The position numbers and the translations under genes are program-made. 50,210 nt of DNA from Candidatus Magnetominusculus xianensis. GTDB taxonomy: Bacteria; Nitrospirota; Thermodesulfovibrionia; Thermodesulfovibrionales; Magnetobacteriaceae. Numbering within the stretch: the stretch's first letter is position 1; each line of letters opens with the position of its first letter. Shown here piece after piece: positions 26,274 through 35,191 of the stretch. Where the stretch lies: assembly GCA_001541255.1 (NCBI GenBank), contig LNQR01000060.1, positions 1 to 50,210 on the forward strand, read 5' to 3'. A model generated the notes under the pieces. The model worked only from the letters and a program-made list of their open reading frames with translations. It ran no database searches and was not told where the DNA came from.

Positions 26274-26720
26274 TCACTCATTAACAGTGACTAAAAAGTA
26301 TGTCCCTCTGATTCCAATCGACACGTCCGGCGTCTCTATCTTCACCATCTCTGGAGCAAGTTTACCAATGGTTCCTGAGCTGTACGTTGCCGAACCCTTG
26401 TTCATCTTAGTTAGCAAAGAGAGATTTTTATCCTGCGGAACAAAAACAAACGTTTCTACGGAAAGCACACTGTCCGGCCCCATAGAAAGCACTGTGTTGT
26501 CTTTTAACGTAAACGACAAGGAACTATCCTTTGACGTTTTTAATACGGCTTTTTTGTAAACCTTCGCTCCAGTAGAGGCCGTTGCCGTTGCGCCGTCATA
26601 GGTAATGGTAGCCGTACCTTTTACCTTTTTAACCTCGCCGATAATATCGTCTTGTGCTGCTAATGCAACTGCATTGAAACAGAAAAAAAAGAGCAAACTC
26701 ACCCAAAGCGCTTTCTTCAT
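26274..26720 (-). CDS. FecR-domain periplasmic protein
   Basis: The 148-residue protein has a clear signal peptide (about 1-21, ending ALA) and a FecR domain (GEVKKVKGTATI, TVLSMGPDSVLSVE, VSIGIRGTYF). The ATG at 26720 is chosen because AAGGAGG lies 9 bases upstream; an upstream in-frame start has no such support. It has no anti-sigma N-terminal region, so it is a stand-alone periplasmic FecR module like those often found beside CHASE2 cyclases and phosphodiesterases. It is the first gene of the FecR-OmpA-CHASE2 operon and is divergent from the MFS gene. Confidence 0.88.
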   Translation of the reverse strand: MKKALWVSLLFFFCFNAVALAAQDDIIGEVKKVKGTATITYDGATATASTGAKVYKKAVLKTSKDSSLSFTLKDNTVLSMGPDSVLSVETFVFVPQDKNLSLLTKMNKGSATYSSGTIGKLAPEMVKIETPDVSIGIRGTYFLVTVNE

Positions 26721-26832
26721 AACTGTTATCCTCCTTATTTCGCTATAAACCAAGAGATCTACCGCTGCTGGCTCCATAAGGACAATATAACATTAATTTA
26801 TGATTTAATACTATCATTCACACCAAATAGGG

Positions 26833-26838
26833 TATAAT
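26833..26838 (+). promoter_or_regulatory. -10 box immediately before the MFS start
   Basis: A consensus TATAAT lies six bases before the ATG at 26845. The -35 is poor. No ribosome binding site is present, so the MFS message may be leaderless. Confidence 0.5.
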
Positions 26839-26844
26839 TCGTCT

Positions 26845-28092
26845 ATGAACAACAGTGAGAGGGCCGGTTTCAGCAGAGATATAAGAGACATATTTTCTAT
26901 CCCAGTGATAGTTGCCGCACTTGGGTATTTTGTTGATATTTATGACCTCATTCTCTTTGGGATTGTGCGGGTTCAGAGCCTTAAGGACATAGGGGTAGAG
27001 CCATCAGAGATACTGAATCAGGGAATCTTTTTGCTTGATATGCAGATGGGGGGGATGCTCCTCGGCGGGTTTTTATGGGGGATAATCGGCGATAAAAAAG
27101 GACGGCTAAAAATCCTCTTCGGGTCGATTTTTTTGTACAGTGCGGCAAATATTGCCAATGCCTATGTTGAATCCACGTCGGGTTATGCCGTGTGGAGGTT
27201 TATCGCCGGTATAGGATTAGCCGGTGAACTTGGCGCCGGGGTTACACTTGTGCTTGAGAGCCTGCCCGGAGGGCTGCGCGGGTATGGCACTACGATTGTT
27301 GCTACTGTCGGGGTGATGGGCGCTATACTGGCTAACTATATCGCTAAGACATTTGACTGGCGAATGGCCTATCTCATAGGGGGTGGACTTGGCATGGCGC
27401 TGCTTATTATGAGAATCGGTGTTTACGAATCGGGGATGTATAAGCAGATAGAGTCAAGCACAATCAGCAAGGGAAACTTTTTCATGCTGTTTACAAACAG
27501 GGAGCGCTTTCTCAAGTACATGAAGTCCATCATGATAGGGCTTCCAATATGGTTTTGCGTAGGGATATTGATACTGCTGTCGCCTGAGTTTGCAAAGGCT
27601 CTGAATGTATCAGGCACAGTAAGCGCCGGTGAGGCCGTAACCGCATGTTATATTGGCCTTGCTGTTGGGGATTTTAGCAGCGGTTTTTTGAGTCAATACC
27701 TGAGCTGCAGGAGAAAGGTCGTGTTGTTATTTCTGATTTTCACCTCAGCCGCAGCAGCGGGGTATTTCATGCTTGGCGGGGTGAGCAGTGGGTTCTTTTA
27801 TATGTTTTGTGGGTTCATTGGCTTTGCCGTTGGCTACTGGGCATTATTCATAACCATAGCGGCAGAGCAGTTTGGCACAAATATCAGGGCAACTGTGGCC
27901 TCCACTGTGCCCAATATTATTCGCGGCACACTTATACCGATTACCGCAGCATTTCAGTTTGCGAAGGGTTATGCAGGCATTTTGAGAGCCGGAGCGATTG
28001 TCGGCATTGTGTGCCTTCTGATTGCCTTTTATGCATACTATCATCTTGAGGAGACGTTCGATAAAGACCTTGATTATGTCGAGACGAATTGA
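26845..28092 (+). CDS. MFS transporter
   Basis: The 415-residue inner-membrane protein has about 12 predicted helices. The loop motif GDKKGRLK between helices 2 and 3 and AGIGLAGELGAGVTLVLE in helices 4-5 are typical of the metabolite:H+ symporter group of the major facilitator superfamily. The substrate cannot be named. No ribosome binding site precedes the ATG; a TATAAT box lies six bases upstream. It is divergent from the FecR operon and is followed by the secreted-protein gene, whose promoter overlaps this gene's stop. Confidence 0.9.
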   Translation: MNNSERAGFSRDIRDIFSIPVIVAALGYFVDIYDLILFGIVRVQSLKDIGVEPSEILNQGIFLLDMQMGGMLLGGFLWGIIGDKKGRLKILFGSIFLYSAANIANAYVESTSGYAVWRFIAGIGLAGELGAGVTLVLESLPGGLRGYGTTIVATVGVMGAILANYIAKTFDWRMAYLIGGGLGMALLIMRIGVYESGMYKQIESSTISKGNFFMLFTNRERFLKYMKSIMIGLPIWFCVGILILLSPEFAKALNVSGTVSAGEAVTACYIGLAVGDFSSGFLSQYLSCRRKVVLLFLIFTSAAAAGYFMLGGVSSGFFYMFCGFIGFAVGYWALFITIAAEQFGTNIRATVASTVPNIIRGTLIPITAAFQFAKGYAGILRAGAIVGIVCLLIAFYAYYHLEETFDKDLDYVETN

Positions 28093-28118
28093 CACATCCT
28101 GCCGCAAACTGTTATAAT
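28089..28118 (+). promoter_or_regulatory. Consensus sigma-70 promoter
   Basis: A perfect TTGACA (28089-28094) and a perfect TATAAT (28113-28118) are 18 bases apart. The -35 box overlaps the stop codon of the MFS gene. It should strongly drive the secreted repeat protein. Confidence 0.82.
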
Positions 28119-28170
28119 TTAAATAGATAGAAGGCTGACCCCAATAACAATTTAACAGGGAGGAACTCAC

Positions 28171-31098
28171 TTGAAAACATTTAACAAATACGCCGCAGTG
28201 GTAGTATTGTCGGCAGTGATTATGTGTGGAGTCTCGTATGCTGAGGTATCGAAGGAATCGGTAACCGGAGTTCCAGGAACTTATGGAGTTCAGGGAACTC
28301 CTGGAAATGTTATTACGCAGCAGGCACCGGTTTCCGTAGTGACCACAGAAGAGATGAAAAAGCACGATGCGCTGCAGCCGGTAAAGCCGCCTAAAAAAAG
28401 GATCATACCGTTAAAACGCCGTCACAACCATTCAACTGCTGTGCCTGACGTAAACCAACTGCCGCCTGAACTCCAATCTGTTGTGCCGGGTGCTTCAAGC
28501 GGGCAGCAAGCCCCATCCCTGCTGACCAGTTTCACAGGCCTCGACCTTAACGGCAATGCCAGCCATGCGATTCCACCTGATACTATGGGTGCAGCCGGTC
28601 CTGTCTATCTGATGACTATTGTAAACGGCGCTGTCGCCTACTACAACAAATCCACAGGCGCTAGGACCGCTCATATCACCGACGGTGCCTTCTGGGCGTC
28701 ACTTGGGTCAGGCAGTGGTGAACCGGCTGACGGCGTCTTTGATCCAAAGGTCATCTATGACCAGTACCTCGGACGCTTCATTGCCGTAGAACTCGCCTTA
28801 GGTAACAGTTCCACAAAGTCCTATATCCTCGTCGGCATATCCTCAACAAGCGACCCAAACGGCACATGGACGCTGCACGCGATTCGTGCCGACTTAGACA
28901 ACGGCTCTACTCAAACAACAAACTGGGCTGATTATCCCGGCGTCGGCATGGACGAGAACAATCTCTATATCTCTGTAAATATGTTCAACACCTCCGGAAG
29001 TTTTCAGTACGTTAAATCATACGCAATCCCCAAGACACAGCTAACGTCAACTGCCTCAACGATTACCTATTCGGAGTTCATAAACAACAACGCCTATGAT
29101 TTCACCCTCCAGCCGTGCGCTGCCTTTGGCAGCGGGCAGAGTGTGTATTTTGTCAGTGAGGACTATTTAAACAGTACCTCGTCGGCAAGTTATCTGAAAT
29201 TATTTACTATCACTAATAACACATGGACTACGCTTGGCAGCATACACGTGCAGACGTATCCTGTTGTTAGTTCATTGCCCAGCGCCCCGCAGCTAGGCTC
29301 ATCCGAAAAAATATCGACAAATGATACAAGGGTATTGAACTCCGTATGCAGGGGCGGCTACCTGTGGGCAACACAAAGCGTTACGAACTCAGCCGCTACG
29401 AAGACCGAAGTGGCATGGTACCAGATAAACCCGGCCTCGGCATCGACAACACTGGCCTCTGCCGGTACCCCTGTTCAACAGGGAAGAGTAAGCGACCCGA
29501 ATCTGTTCTATTACTTTCCATCGATTGCGGTTAACAGTGCCGGAGACGCCGCCCTTGGCTTTTCCGGCTCATCAAGCAGCACTTATGCAGGGGGGTACTA
29601 CACGGCAAGGTTAAGCACTGATGCCGCCGGTACCATGCAGAGTGTGGCACAACTTGTGGCAGGCGCAGCCCCCTATTACCTGACCTATAGCGGCACAGAA
29701 AACCGCTGGGGAGATTACAGCGCTACAACCGTTGACCCATCTGATGACCTGACATTCTGGACCATTCAGGAGTACGCAAAGGGCAGCACTAACTGGGGCA
29801 CATGGTGGGGGTCTTTTAAGACCTCATCATCGGCGCAGCAGACATTAACGGTAACGATGAGCGGCTCCGGCTCAGGCACAGTGACGCCTTCTACCGGGTC
29901 GATTTCATGGACTGGAAATACCGGCACGGCCTCATACGGGGCTGGCACACAGGTTGTTCTCACGGCTGCGGCAGCCTCAGGCTCTACAGTTACCAGTTGG
30001 AGCGGCTGCGATACCACGTCTGGTTCCACATGCACTGTTACAATGTCAACGGCAAAAACTGTTTCGGTTGTGTTTACAAATCCATCAAATGCCGTCCTCA
30101 CAGTTGTAAAGCAAGGCACCGGCTCAGGTACAGTAACATCTTCGACGGGGACGCTTTCCTGGAGCGGAAAGACCGGTACAGTCACAATTGGAAAAGACAC
30201 TCAGGTTACACTGACCTCTGCGGCAGCCTCAGGCTCTGTGTTTACCAGTTGGAGCGGCTGTGACAACGCCACCAGCACCACATGCACTGTTGCTATGACT
30301 GCAGACAGGAGCGTAACCGCAGTATTTACCAAAAAAGTAAGCGGAGATTTCCTTTTGAACGGCAACGCCGATATACTGTGGAGAAATTCCTACTCCGGCG
30401 CCAATGTCATCTGGACGATGACCACTACTACACCTCCTGGCACACTGTCTTTGCCCTCTAATACTGACACGAACTGGGAAATCGTCGGCACAGCCGACTT
30501 CACATCAAACGGCTACCCTGCCATATTGTGGAGGCACAAGCTCTATGGCTATAATGCCATATGGGTAACGAGCATTGGGTCAGTAACGAGCGCTCAGTTC
30601 CTTCCAGGCGTCTCAGACACTACATGGAAAATCGTGGGTACGGGGGATTTCGACAATGACAGCTATGCAGACATCCTCTGGAGAAATTCGACTACTGGAA
30701 ATGTCGCCTTATGGCTTATGACTGGTACATCGGTCAAGAGCGCCATGATGCTTCCCACTGTTTCAGACACCAATTGGGATATCGTGGGTACGGGGGATTT
30801 TGACGGTGACAGCAGCATCGATGTCCTCTGGAGGAATAAATCAACCGGATATAACGTAGTATGGCTGATGAGCGGGACAACCCCGGCCTCGGCACAATAT
30901 ATTGCAGCAGTGTCTGATACGGCATGGAAGATTACCGCTGTTTCGGATTTCAACGCCGACGGCTACCCTGATATTGTATGGAGCAATTCGGTAGTCGGGG
31001 CGAATGCGATTTGGCTGATGAATGGGCTCTCGGCAGCCAGCGCTGTGTCACTGCCAACTGTTTCAGATACGACGTGGAAAATTGTAGGACCAAAGTAA
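28171..31098 (+). CDS. Large secreted repeat protein
   Basis: The 975-residue protein starts at a TTG with an AGGGAGGA site six bases upstream. It has a signal peptide (about 1-24, ending SYA), a Pro-rich segment, and a large beta-rich region (about 115-550) likely to be a propeller, beginning IPPDTMGAAGPVYLM. Two bacterial-repeat/InlB-like modules follow (about 555-715; LTVTMSGSGSGTVTPSTG and TSWSGCD...TCTV, each with a Cys pair). Five FG-GAP/VCBS-like repeats complete it (about 722-975; DILWRNxxxGxNxxWLM and IVGTGDFDxDxYxD). Such proteins are exported and often act in adhesion or binding. No anchor or sorting signal is visible. The strong promoter suggests abundant expression. No enzyme motif is recognised. 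Confidence 0.88.
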   Translation: MKTFNKYAAVVVLSAVIMCGVSYAEVSKESVTGVPGTYGVQGTPGNVITQQAPVSVVTTEEMKKHDALQPVKPPKKRIIPLKRRHNHSTAVPDVNQLPPELQSVVPGASSGQQAPSLLTSFTGLDLNGNASHAIPPDTMGAAGPVYLMTIVNGAVAYYNKSTGARTAHITDGAFWASLGSGSGEPADGVFDPKVIYDQYLGRFIAVELALGNSSTKSYILVGISSTSDPNGTWTLHAIRADLDNGSTQTTNWADYPGVGMDENNLYISVNMFNTSGSFQYVKSYAIPKTQLTSTASTITYSEFINNNAYDFTLQPCAAFGSGQSVYFVSEDYLNSTSSASYLKLFTITNNTWTTLGSIHVQTYPVVSSLPSAPQLGSSEKISTNDTRVLNSVCRGGYLWATQSVTNSAATKTEVAWYQINPASASTTLASAGTPVQQGRVSDPNLFYYFPSIAVNSAGDAALGFSGSSSSTYAGGYYTARLSTDAAGTMQSVAQLVAGAAPYYLTYSGTENRWGDYSATTVDPSDDLTFWTIQEYAKGSTNWGTWWGSFKTSSSAQQTLTVTMSGSGSGTVTPSTGSISWTGNTGTASYGAGTQVVLTAAAASGSTVTSWSGCDTTSGSTCTVTMSTAKTVSVVFTNPSNAVLTVVKQGTGSGTVTSSTGTLSWSGKTGTVTIGKDTQVTLTSAAASGSVFTSWSGCDNATSTTCTVAMTADRSVTAVFTKKVSGDFLLNGNADILWRNSYSGANVIWTMTTTTPPGTLSLPSNTDTNWEIVGTADFTSNGYPAILWRHKLYGYNAIWVTSIGSVTSAQFLPGVSDTTWKIVGTGDFDNDSYADILWRNSTTGNVALWLMTGTSVKSAMMLPTVSDTNWDIVGTGDFDGDSSIDVLWRNKSTGYNVVWLMSGTTPASAQYIAAVSDTAWKITAVSDFNADGYPDIVWSNSVVGANAIWLMNGLSAASAVSLPTVSDTTWKIVGPK

Positions 31099-31495
31099 TA
31101 CTGAAATAAGACAGCGCTGGACGGTTGAGTTGATTCACTAAATGGCCGCCTCTCAGCGCTGTTTCCCCATCTGTACTATCCCTGCCGTTACTTTGCTGTT
31201 AAATTACTATAGAATTCCCTGGGTCTTGTCGTTATATTAATTATTTTGTTAGTTATTTAGGAATTCTCTCTGTATTTATTTAATAGTAGAGACGCGGCGT
31301 TTTCAGCGTGGAGTTCCGGGGGGTTGCCTTCGTGTTTCCCTATTGTTTCCGGTGCGTGTGAGAGATTTTAAATAATCATTTAAATACGGTGAGTTATGGG
31401 CAGTTTTATGTGTTTCCACCTCCCGTAACTTTTTTTATTTGAGCGGCTATTACTCTGCGGGTTTTCCCTGCAAAAAAACTGTTATTATATTGCAT
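31099..31495. other. Long non-coding gap after the secreted protein
   Basis: About 400 bases hold no credible gene. ACAGCGCTG (31111-31119) and CAGCGCTGT (31154-31162) form a long-loop inverted repeat just after the stop. The rest is AT-rich in the middle, and a terminator lies at the far end. It could be a long 3' region or hold a small RNA. Confidence 0.4.
31393..31437 (+). terminator. Rho-independent terminator
   Basis: GTTATGGG (31393-31400) pairs with CCCGTAAC (31422-31429), with one G-T pair, and is followed directly by a run of T residues. It reads in the plus direction and ends before the WaaF-GmhB gene, so it terminates a transcript that begins upstream. Confidence 0.7.
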
Positions 31496-33046
31496 ATGCC
31501 AGAGCCGGAAAACATACTCATCAGGGGCGTCAACTGGATAGGGGATGCCGTGATGACAGCCCCTGCGCTCAGGGCAATAAAGGGGGCTTATCCCGAGGGC
31601 AGCACTACGCTGCTTGTAAACCCTGCCGTTGCCGGACTTTTTGAGAAAGACCCGCATGTTGGGGCAATTATTGAATACAAGGATAGAACCATTGCAGGCA
31701 GGCTCAGGCTTTCAAAAACTCTTAAAGCCAAGAACTTCACCACAGCCATACTGCTTCAAAACGCCTTCGATGCGGCACTGATTACGTGGCTTGCCAGAAT
31801 TGGGCAGCGTATCGGCTATAAGAGAGATGCCAGGGGATTCCTCCTTACAAATGGCATAGCCCTAACCGGTGATACACTCCGCCTTCACCACTGCCGCTAC
31901 TACCTCAATATGCTCACAATGGCTGGCATTAATGCCCCATACCGTCTGCCCTGGATATATCTTACTACCGCTGAGAGGCAGTCTGCCCTTGATGTGCTGG
32001 CTCACTTGAAACGCCCTGTAATAGGTATAAACCCCGGTGCGGCATTCGGTTTGGCAAAGCGCTGGCCGACTGAGAGATTTGCTAATGTAATAGAGCGGAT
32101 TGTAACAGAAAAGGCTGGAAGCGCCGTCTTGTTTGGCTCCCCAAAGGATGTTGAAATATCAGCGGCAATACGCAGGCATATCAACCCTGATGTTTTGGCA
32201 GCGGAGGAGACATTTCTGGATTTAACCGGTAAGACCGGCATCAGGGAACTGTGTGGCAGGATTGCGGGCTGTGATATGCTTATAACCAATGACTCCGGCC
32301 CTATGCACATCGCCTACGCAACCGGCACACCTGTTATTGCAATATTTGGCTCGACCTCGCCGGAGCTGACCGGCCCACCCGGGGTTGGTCTGGACTCAGA
32401 GTTAGAATTTTCAGCCGGGCACAAGGTGATTAGAAAACAGCTAGCCTGTACGCCTTGTTTTAAGCGCGTTTGTCCACATGGTCATCTAAACTGTATGAAT
32501 GATATTTCTGCCGCAGAGGTCTTCGATGAGATAGATGCCATGTTGGGGCGGAAGAAGGCGGTGTTTTTTGACCGTGACGGCACACTCTGTGAGGACGCGC
32601 ACTATCTGAACAGTTTTAGTGATTTTCGACCATACGACGGCCTTGACAGGCTTGCGGCATTGAAGGACAAGGGGTATATGCTTATTGGACAGTCAAATCA
32701 ATCGGGCATTGGGCGTGGGATTGTCGATGAGGGCTTCGTAAAGGCGCTCCATCGGGTGTTCATAGATAAGTATGGATTTGACGATTTCTACTACTGTAAA
32801 CATGTCCCAGCAGATAACTGTGCCTGCAGAAAGCCGTCCCCGGGGATGCTCCTGCGGGCAAGGGCTGAGCACGCTGTCGATCTTAAGAATTCAATATTCA
32901 TAGGCGATAAAAACGTCGATATGGAAACTGCCCTGGCAGTGGGGGCAACGCCAATTTTCTTCAAGACCAAAAAACACGCGCTTTCAATTCCGGGGATAAG
33001 ACAAATCAGCGCCCTTGATGAACTGCACACAATAGTTGGACAATAA
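31496..33046 (+). CDS. Heptosyltransferase (WaaF-like) fused to GmhB phosphatase
   Basis: The 516-residue protein joins two LPS core enzymes. Residues 1-345 are a GT9 heptosyltransferase (ILIRGVNWIGDAVMTAPALR at the N-terminus; NDSGPMH at 265-271). Residues 353-516 are a HAD phosphatase of the GmhB type: D359 and D361 in FFDRDGTL, then the C/H zinc loop CKHVPADNCACRKPSPGML and GDKNVDMETA. GmhB removes the 7-phosphate of D-glycero-D-manno-heptose 1,7-bisphosphate; WaaF adds heptose to the LPS core. The ATG at 31496 has no ribosome binding site. A -10-like TATTAT (31483-31488) ends seven bases before it, so the message may be leaderless. An HMA protein and priA follow. Confidence 0.9.
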   Translation: MPEPENILIRGVNWIGDAVMTAPALRAIKGAYPEGSTTLLVNPAVAGLFEKDPHVGAIIEYKDRTIAGRLRLSKTLKAKNFTTAILLQNAFDAALITWLARIGQRIGYKRDARGFLLTNGIALTGDTLRLHHCRYYLNMLTMAGINAPYRLPWIYLTTAERQSALDVLAHLKRPVIGINPGAAFGLAKRWPTERFANVIERIVTEKAGSAVLFGSPKDVEISAAIRRHINPDVLAAEETFLDLTGKTGIRELCGRIAGCDMLITNDSGPMHIAYATGTPVIAIFGSTSPELTGPPGVGLDSELEFSAGHKVIRKQLACTPCFKRVCPHGHLNCMNDISAAEVFDEIDAMLGRKKAVFFDRDGTLCEDAHYLNSFSDFRPYDGLDRLAALKDKGYMLIGQSNQSGIGRGIVDEGFVKALHRVFIDKYGFDDFYYCKHVPADNCACRKPSPGMLLRARAEHAVDLKNSIFIGDKNVDMETALAVGATPIFFKTKKHALSIPGIRQISALDELHTIVGQ

Positions 33047-33070
33047 TCTATCACAGGAGGTCAAAGAGAT

Positions 33071-33271
33071 ATGTCAGAGATAAAATTAACCATAGGCGGG
33101 ATGAGCTGCGCCCACTGCACGAACAGGGTAAAAAAGGCAATAGACGCCCTTGAAGGGGTGGATACATCAGCCGTAGAGATTGGCCGCGCTGTTGTGAAGA
33201 TAGACGACGCTAGGACAACGCAAAAGGCCGTCGAGCAGGCCGTTATCGATGCGGGGTATAAGATTTTATAA
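33071..33271 (+). CDS. HMA-domain metal-binding protein
   Basis: The 66-residue protein is one heavy-metal-associated domain with the metal site GMSCAHC (C13, C16), as in CopZ copper chaperones. An AGGAGG site precedes the ATG. No copper-exporting P-type ATPase or metal regulator lies beside it. It sits 24 bases after the WaaF-GmhB gene and 21 before priA, so it is probably co-transcribed with both although unrelated in function. Copper is the most likely ligand but other soft metals are possible. Confidence 0.92.
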   Translation: MSEIKLTIGGMSCAHCTNRVKKAIDALEGVDTSAVEIGRAVVKIDDARTTQKAVEQAVIDAGYKIL

Positions 33272-33292
33272 TGCCGTGCTGTGCTGTGATAA

Positions 33293-35191
33293 ATGTTGAC
33301 GATAGATATACTGTTTCCACTTAATCTGCGGCCGCTTACATACATCTGTCCGGTTGACTTAGAAGGCAGTGCCGTCCCCGGGGTACTTGTCTATGCGCCC
33401 CTGAAGACAAAGGTGAAGATGGGGATAATATATGACATTACCCCAAATTATACAGGAAAAACAGATAGCTTAAAGGAAATAACCGGTATAGCTGTCAACC
33501 GCAGTGCGCTGTCACAGGAAATGATGACGCTCATCAGGTGGATTGCCGACTACTACTTCTCAGAACCCGGCCTTGTGCTTAGTTTCGTCCTGCCCCAGGT
33601 CTTCTTTTCTGACAAACAGGACACAGCCACACGGCGAATATCTGAAATGCCCAAAACTGCCTTTAAACCCCTGAAGATAAAAAAAGAGGAGCTGCTGTCA
33701 ATCGCCAACGCTGCAAATACCGGCAGGGCAGTCCTCCTGCATACCCCTTCATACGACTACCAGTTGTCATACATATGCAAGGTGGCCAAAGCCGCAGCGC
33801 TTATCCTGTGTCCTACAATTGAGGAGGTAAAATACCTCGGTTCAGTTTTCTTTGACACAACCGGTATAAGGCCAATCTTAGTACACGGTGACCTCACAGC
33901 CGCCCAACGCTTAAGCGTTGCAGGTGAGGCCAGTAACACAAAAAGCCCCATAGTAATTGGTACGATGTCCGGGGCGCTATTCCCGTTTATAAAGCCATCC
34001 CTGATAATTATTACCGATGAACACAGCCCTTACTATAAGCATGAGCGTACACCGCGCTATAACGCCCGTGATGTCGCTGTAATGCGTGGAAAGTTAGAAA
34101 ATACACCGGTTGTTTTAATGTCTTCATGCCCGTCAAGTGATTCATACTTCAAGACAACGACAAACGAATATGGCTTCTATAAACCGGTGTCAACACAAAA
34201 AATGCCGCAAATAAGCCTTATGGCAACTCGTTCGTTTAAAAAACTCATCCCGGACAGAATCACCACGAGTATCGCCAATGCGGCAGAGAAAGGCAGCAAG
34301 TCGTTTGTCTATATAAATAAAAAGGGTTACTCGACTATTATCTGTAAAGACTGTGGGACAGTGGAAAAGTGCCCCCGATGCAGGGCAATGCTCACATTTC
34401 ACGAGGACAAGTCCATGCGCTGCCAAAGATGCGGTTTTACCACAAAGCCGCGGGACTTCTGCCCCGTATGCTCAGGGCTTGACCTGAGAGAGGTATCCCC
34501 CGGCTCACAGCGCCTTGAGCAGTTCATCAAAGAAAAGACCGGTCTCACCCCTGTTCGTATAGACAGAGATACCGCAAAGACCCCGGCAATATTTAAACGT
34601 ATGGCTAAGAAGGCACTCGAGAGCCCCGTCATAGTAGGCACTAAACTCTCGCTTAATAAAATAGTGTTTAACAAGCACTTCAAGATACTGGCCGCCGTGA
34701 ATCCTGATGTTTACTTTAGTTTTCCAGATTACCTGTCTGCTGAGAGATTGTATCAGGACGTGCTGGTAATGGCAGAGATGACCGGAAATGCCGGAAAGGC
34801 CGGAATGAATGGAAGGATATATCTGCTTACCGCACTGAAAGATGAGCCGACTTATAAGTTTTTGGAAGATTATGACTACGAGGGATTTATCACAAATGAG
34901 CTTAAAAAAAGAAAAGAACTGAACTACCCGCCCTATTGGAAAATGGCGTCGATAGAGTTTCACTATAACGATATAAAACTCGATATAAAATTAGACGGCC
35001 ACCCCGGGGCAGTTGAAGTCCTGGGCCCTGTACAATCGGATGAGCTAATAAAGGGTTACACCCAAAGTACGCACATGATTATAAAGGCAAAAGATTCAGC
35101 CGCCTTAGCCGGGGCAGTCCTGAGCCTCAAAAACATAATAAAACAAGAATATCCAAAGAAAAAAATACGCCTCGTCATAGACCCCGCGTAA
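33293..35191 (+). CDS. priA: PriA-like primosomal protein lacking helicase motifs
   Basis: The 632-residue protein aligns throughout with PriA, which reloads the replicative helicase at stalled forks. The 3'-DNA-binding N-terminus is present. All eight zinc cysteines remain (C351, C354, C360, C363, C377, C380, C390, C393), as do PRYNARDVAVMR and PDYLSAERL. The ATPase motifs are gone: the Walker A position reads LLHTPSYDYQLSY (about 148-160) rather than GxTGSGKT, Walker B reads ITDEHS rather than DEEH, and motif VI reads GNAGKAG rather than GRAGR. It is predicted to bind DNA and load partners without unwinding, like known inactive PriA homologues. It is shorter than the E. coli protein. Confidence 0.85.
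   Translation: MLTIDILFPLNLRPLTYICPVDLEGSAVPGVLVYAPLKTKVKMGIIYDITPNYTGKTDSLKEITGIAVNRSALSQEMMTLIRWIADYYFSEPGLVLSFVLPQVFFSDKQDTATRRISEMPKTAFKPLKIKKEELLSIANAANTGRAVLLHTPSYDYQLSYICKVAKAAALILCPTIEEVKYLGSVFFDTTGIRPILVHGDLTAAQRLSVAGEASNTKSPIVIGTMSGALFPFIKPSLIIITDEHSPYYKHERTPRYNARDVAVMRGKLENTPVVLMSSCPSSDSYFKTTTNEYGFYKPVSTQKMPQISLMATRSFKKLIPDRITTSIANAAEKGSKSFVYINKKGYSTIICKDCGTVEKCPRCRAMLTFHEDKSMRCQRCGFTTKPRDFCPVCSGLDLREVSPGSQRLEQFIKEKTGLTPVRIDRDTAKTPAIFKRMAKKALESPVIVGTKLSLNKIVFNKHFKILAAVNPDVYFSFPDYLSAERLYQDVLVMAEMTGNAGKAGMNGRIYLLTALKDEPTYKFLEDYDYEGFITNELKKRKELNYPPYWKMASIEFHYNDIKLDIKLDGHPGAVEVLGPVQSDELIKGYTQSTHMIIKAKDSAALAGAVLSLKNIIKQEYPKKKIRLVIDPA

Noticed and set aside
29766..30200. Valine- and proline-rich open frame antisense to the secreted protein
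   Set aside because: Repetitive codons of the InlB-like modules create it; no start signal.
31439..31495. Upstream TTG start for WaaF-GmhB
   Set aside because: It adds residues not found in the family and begins inside the terminator T-run.
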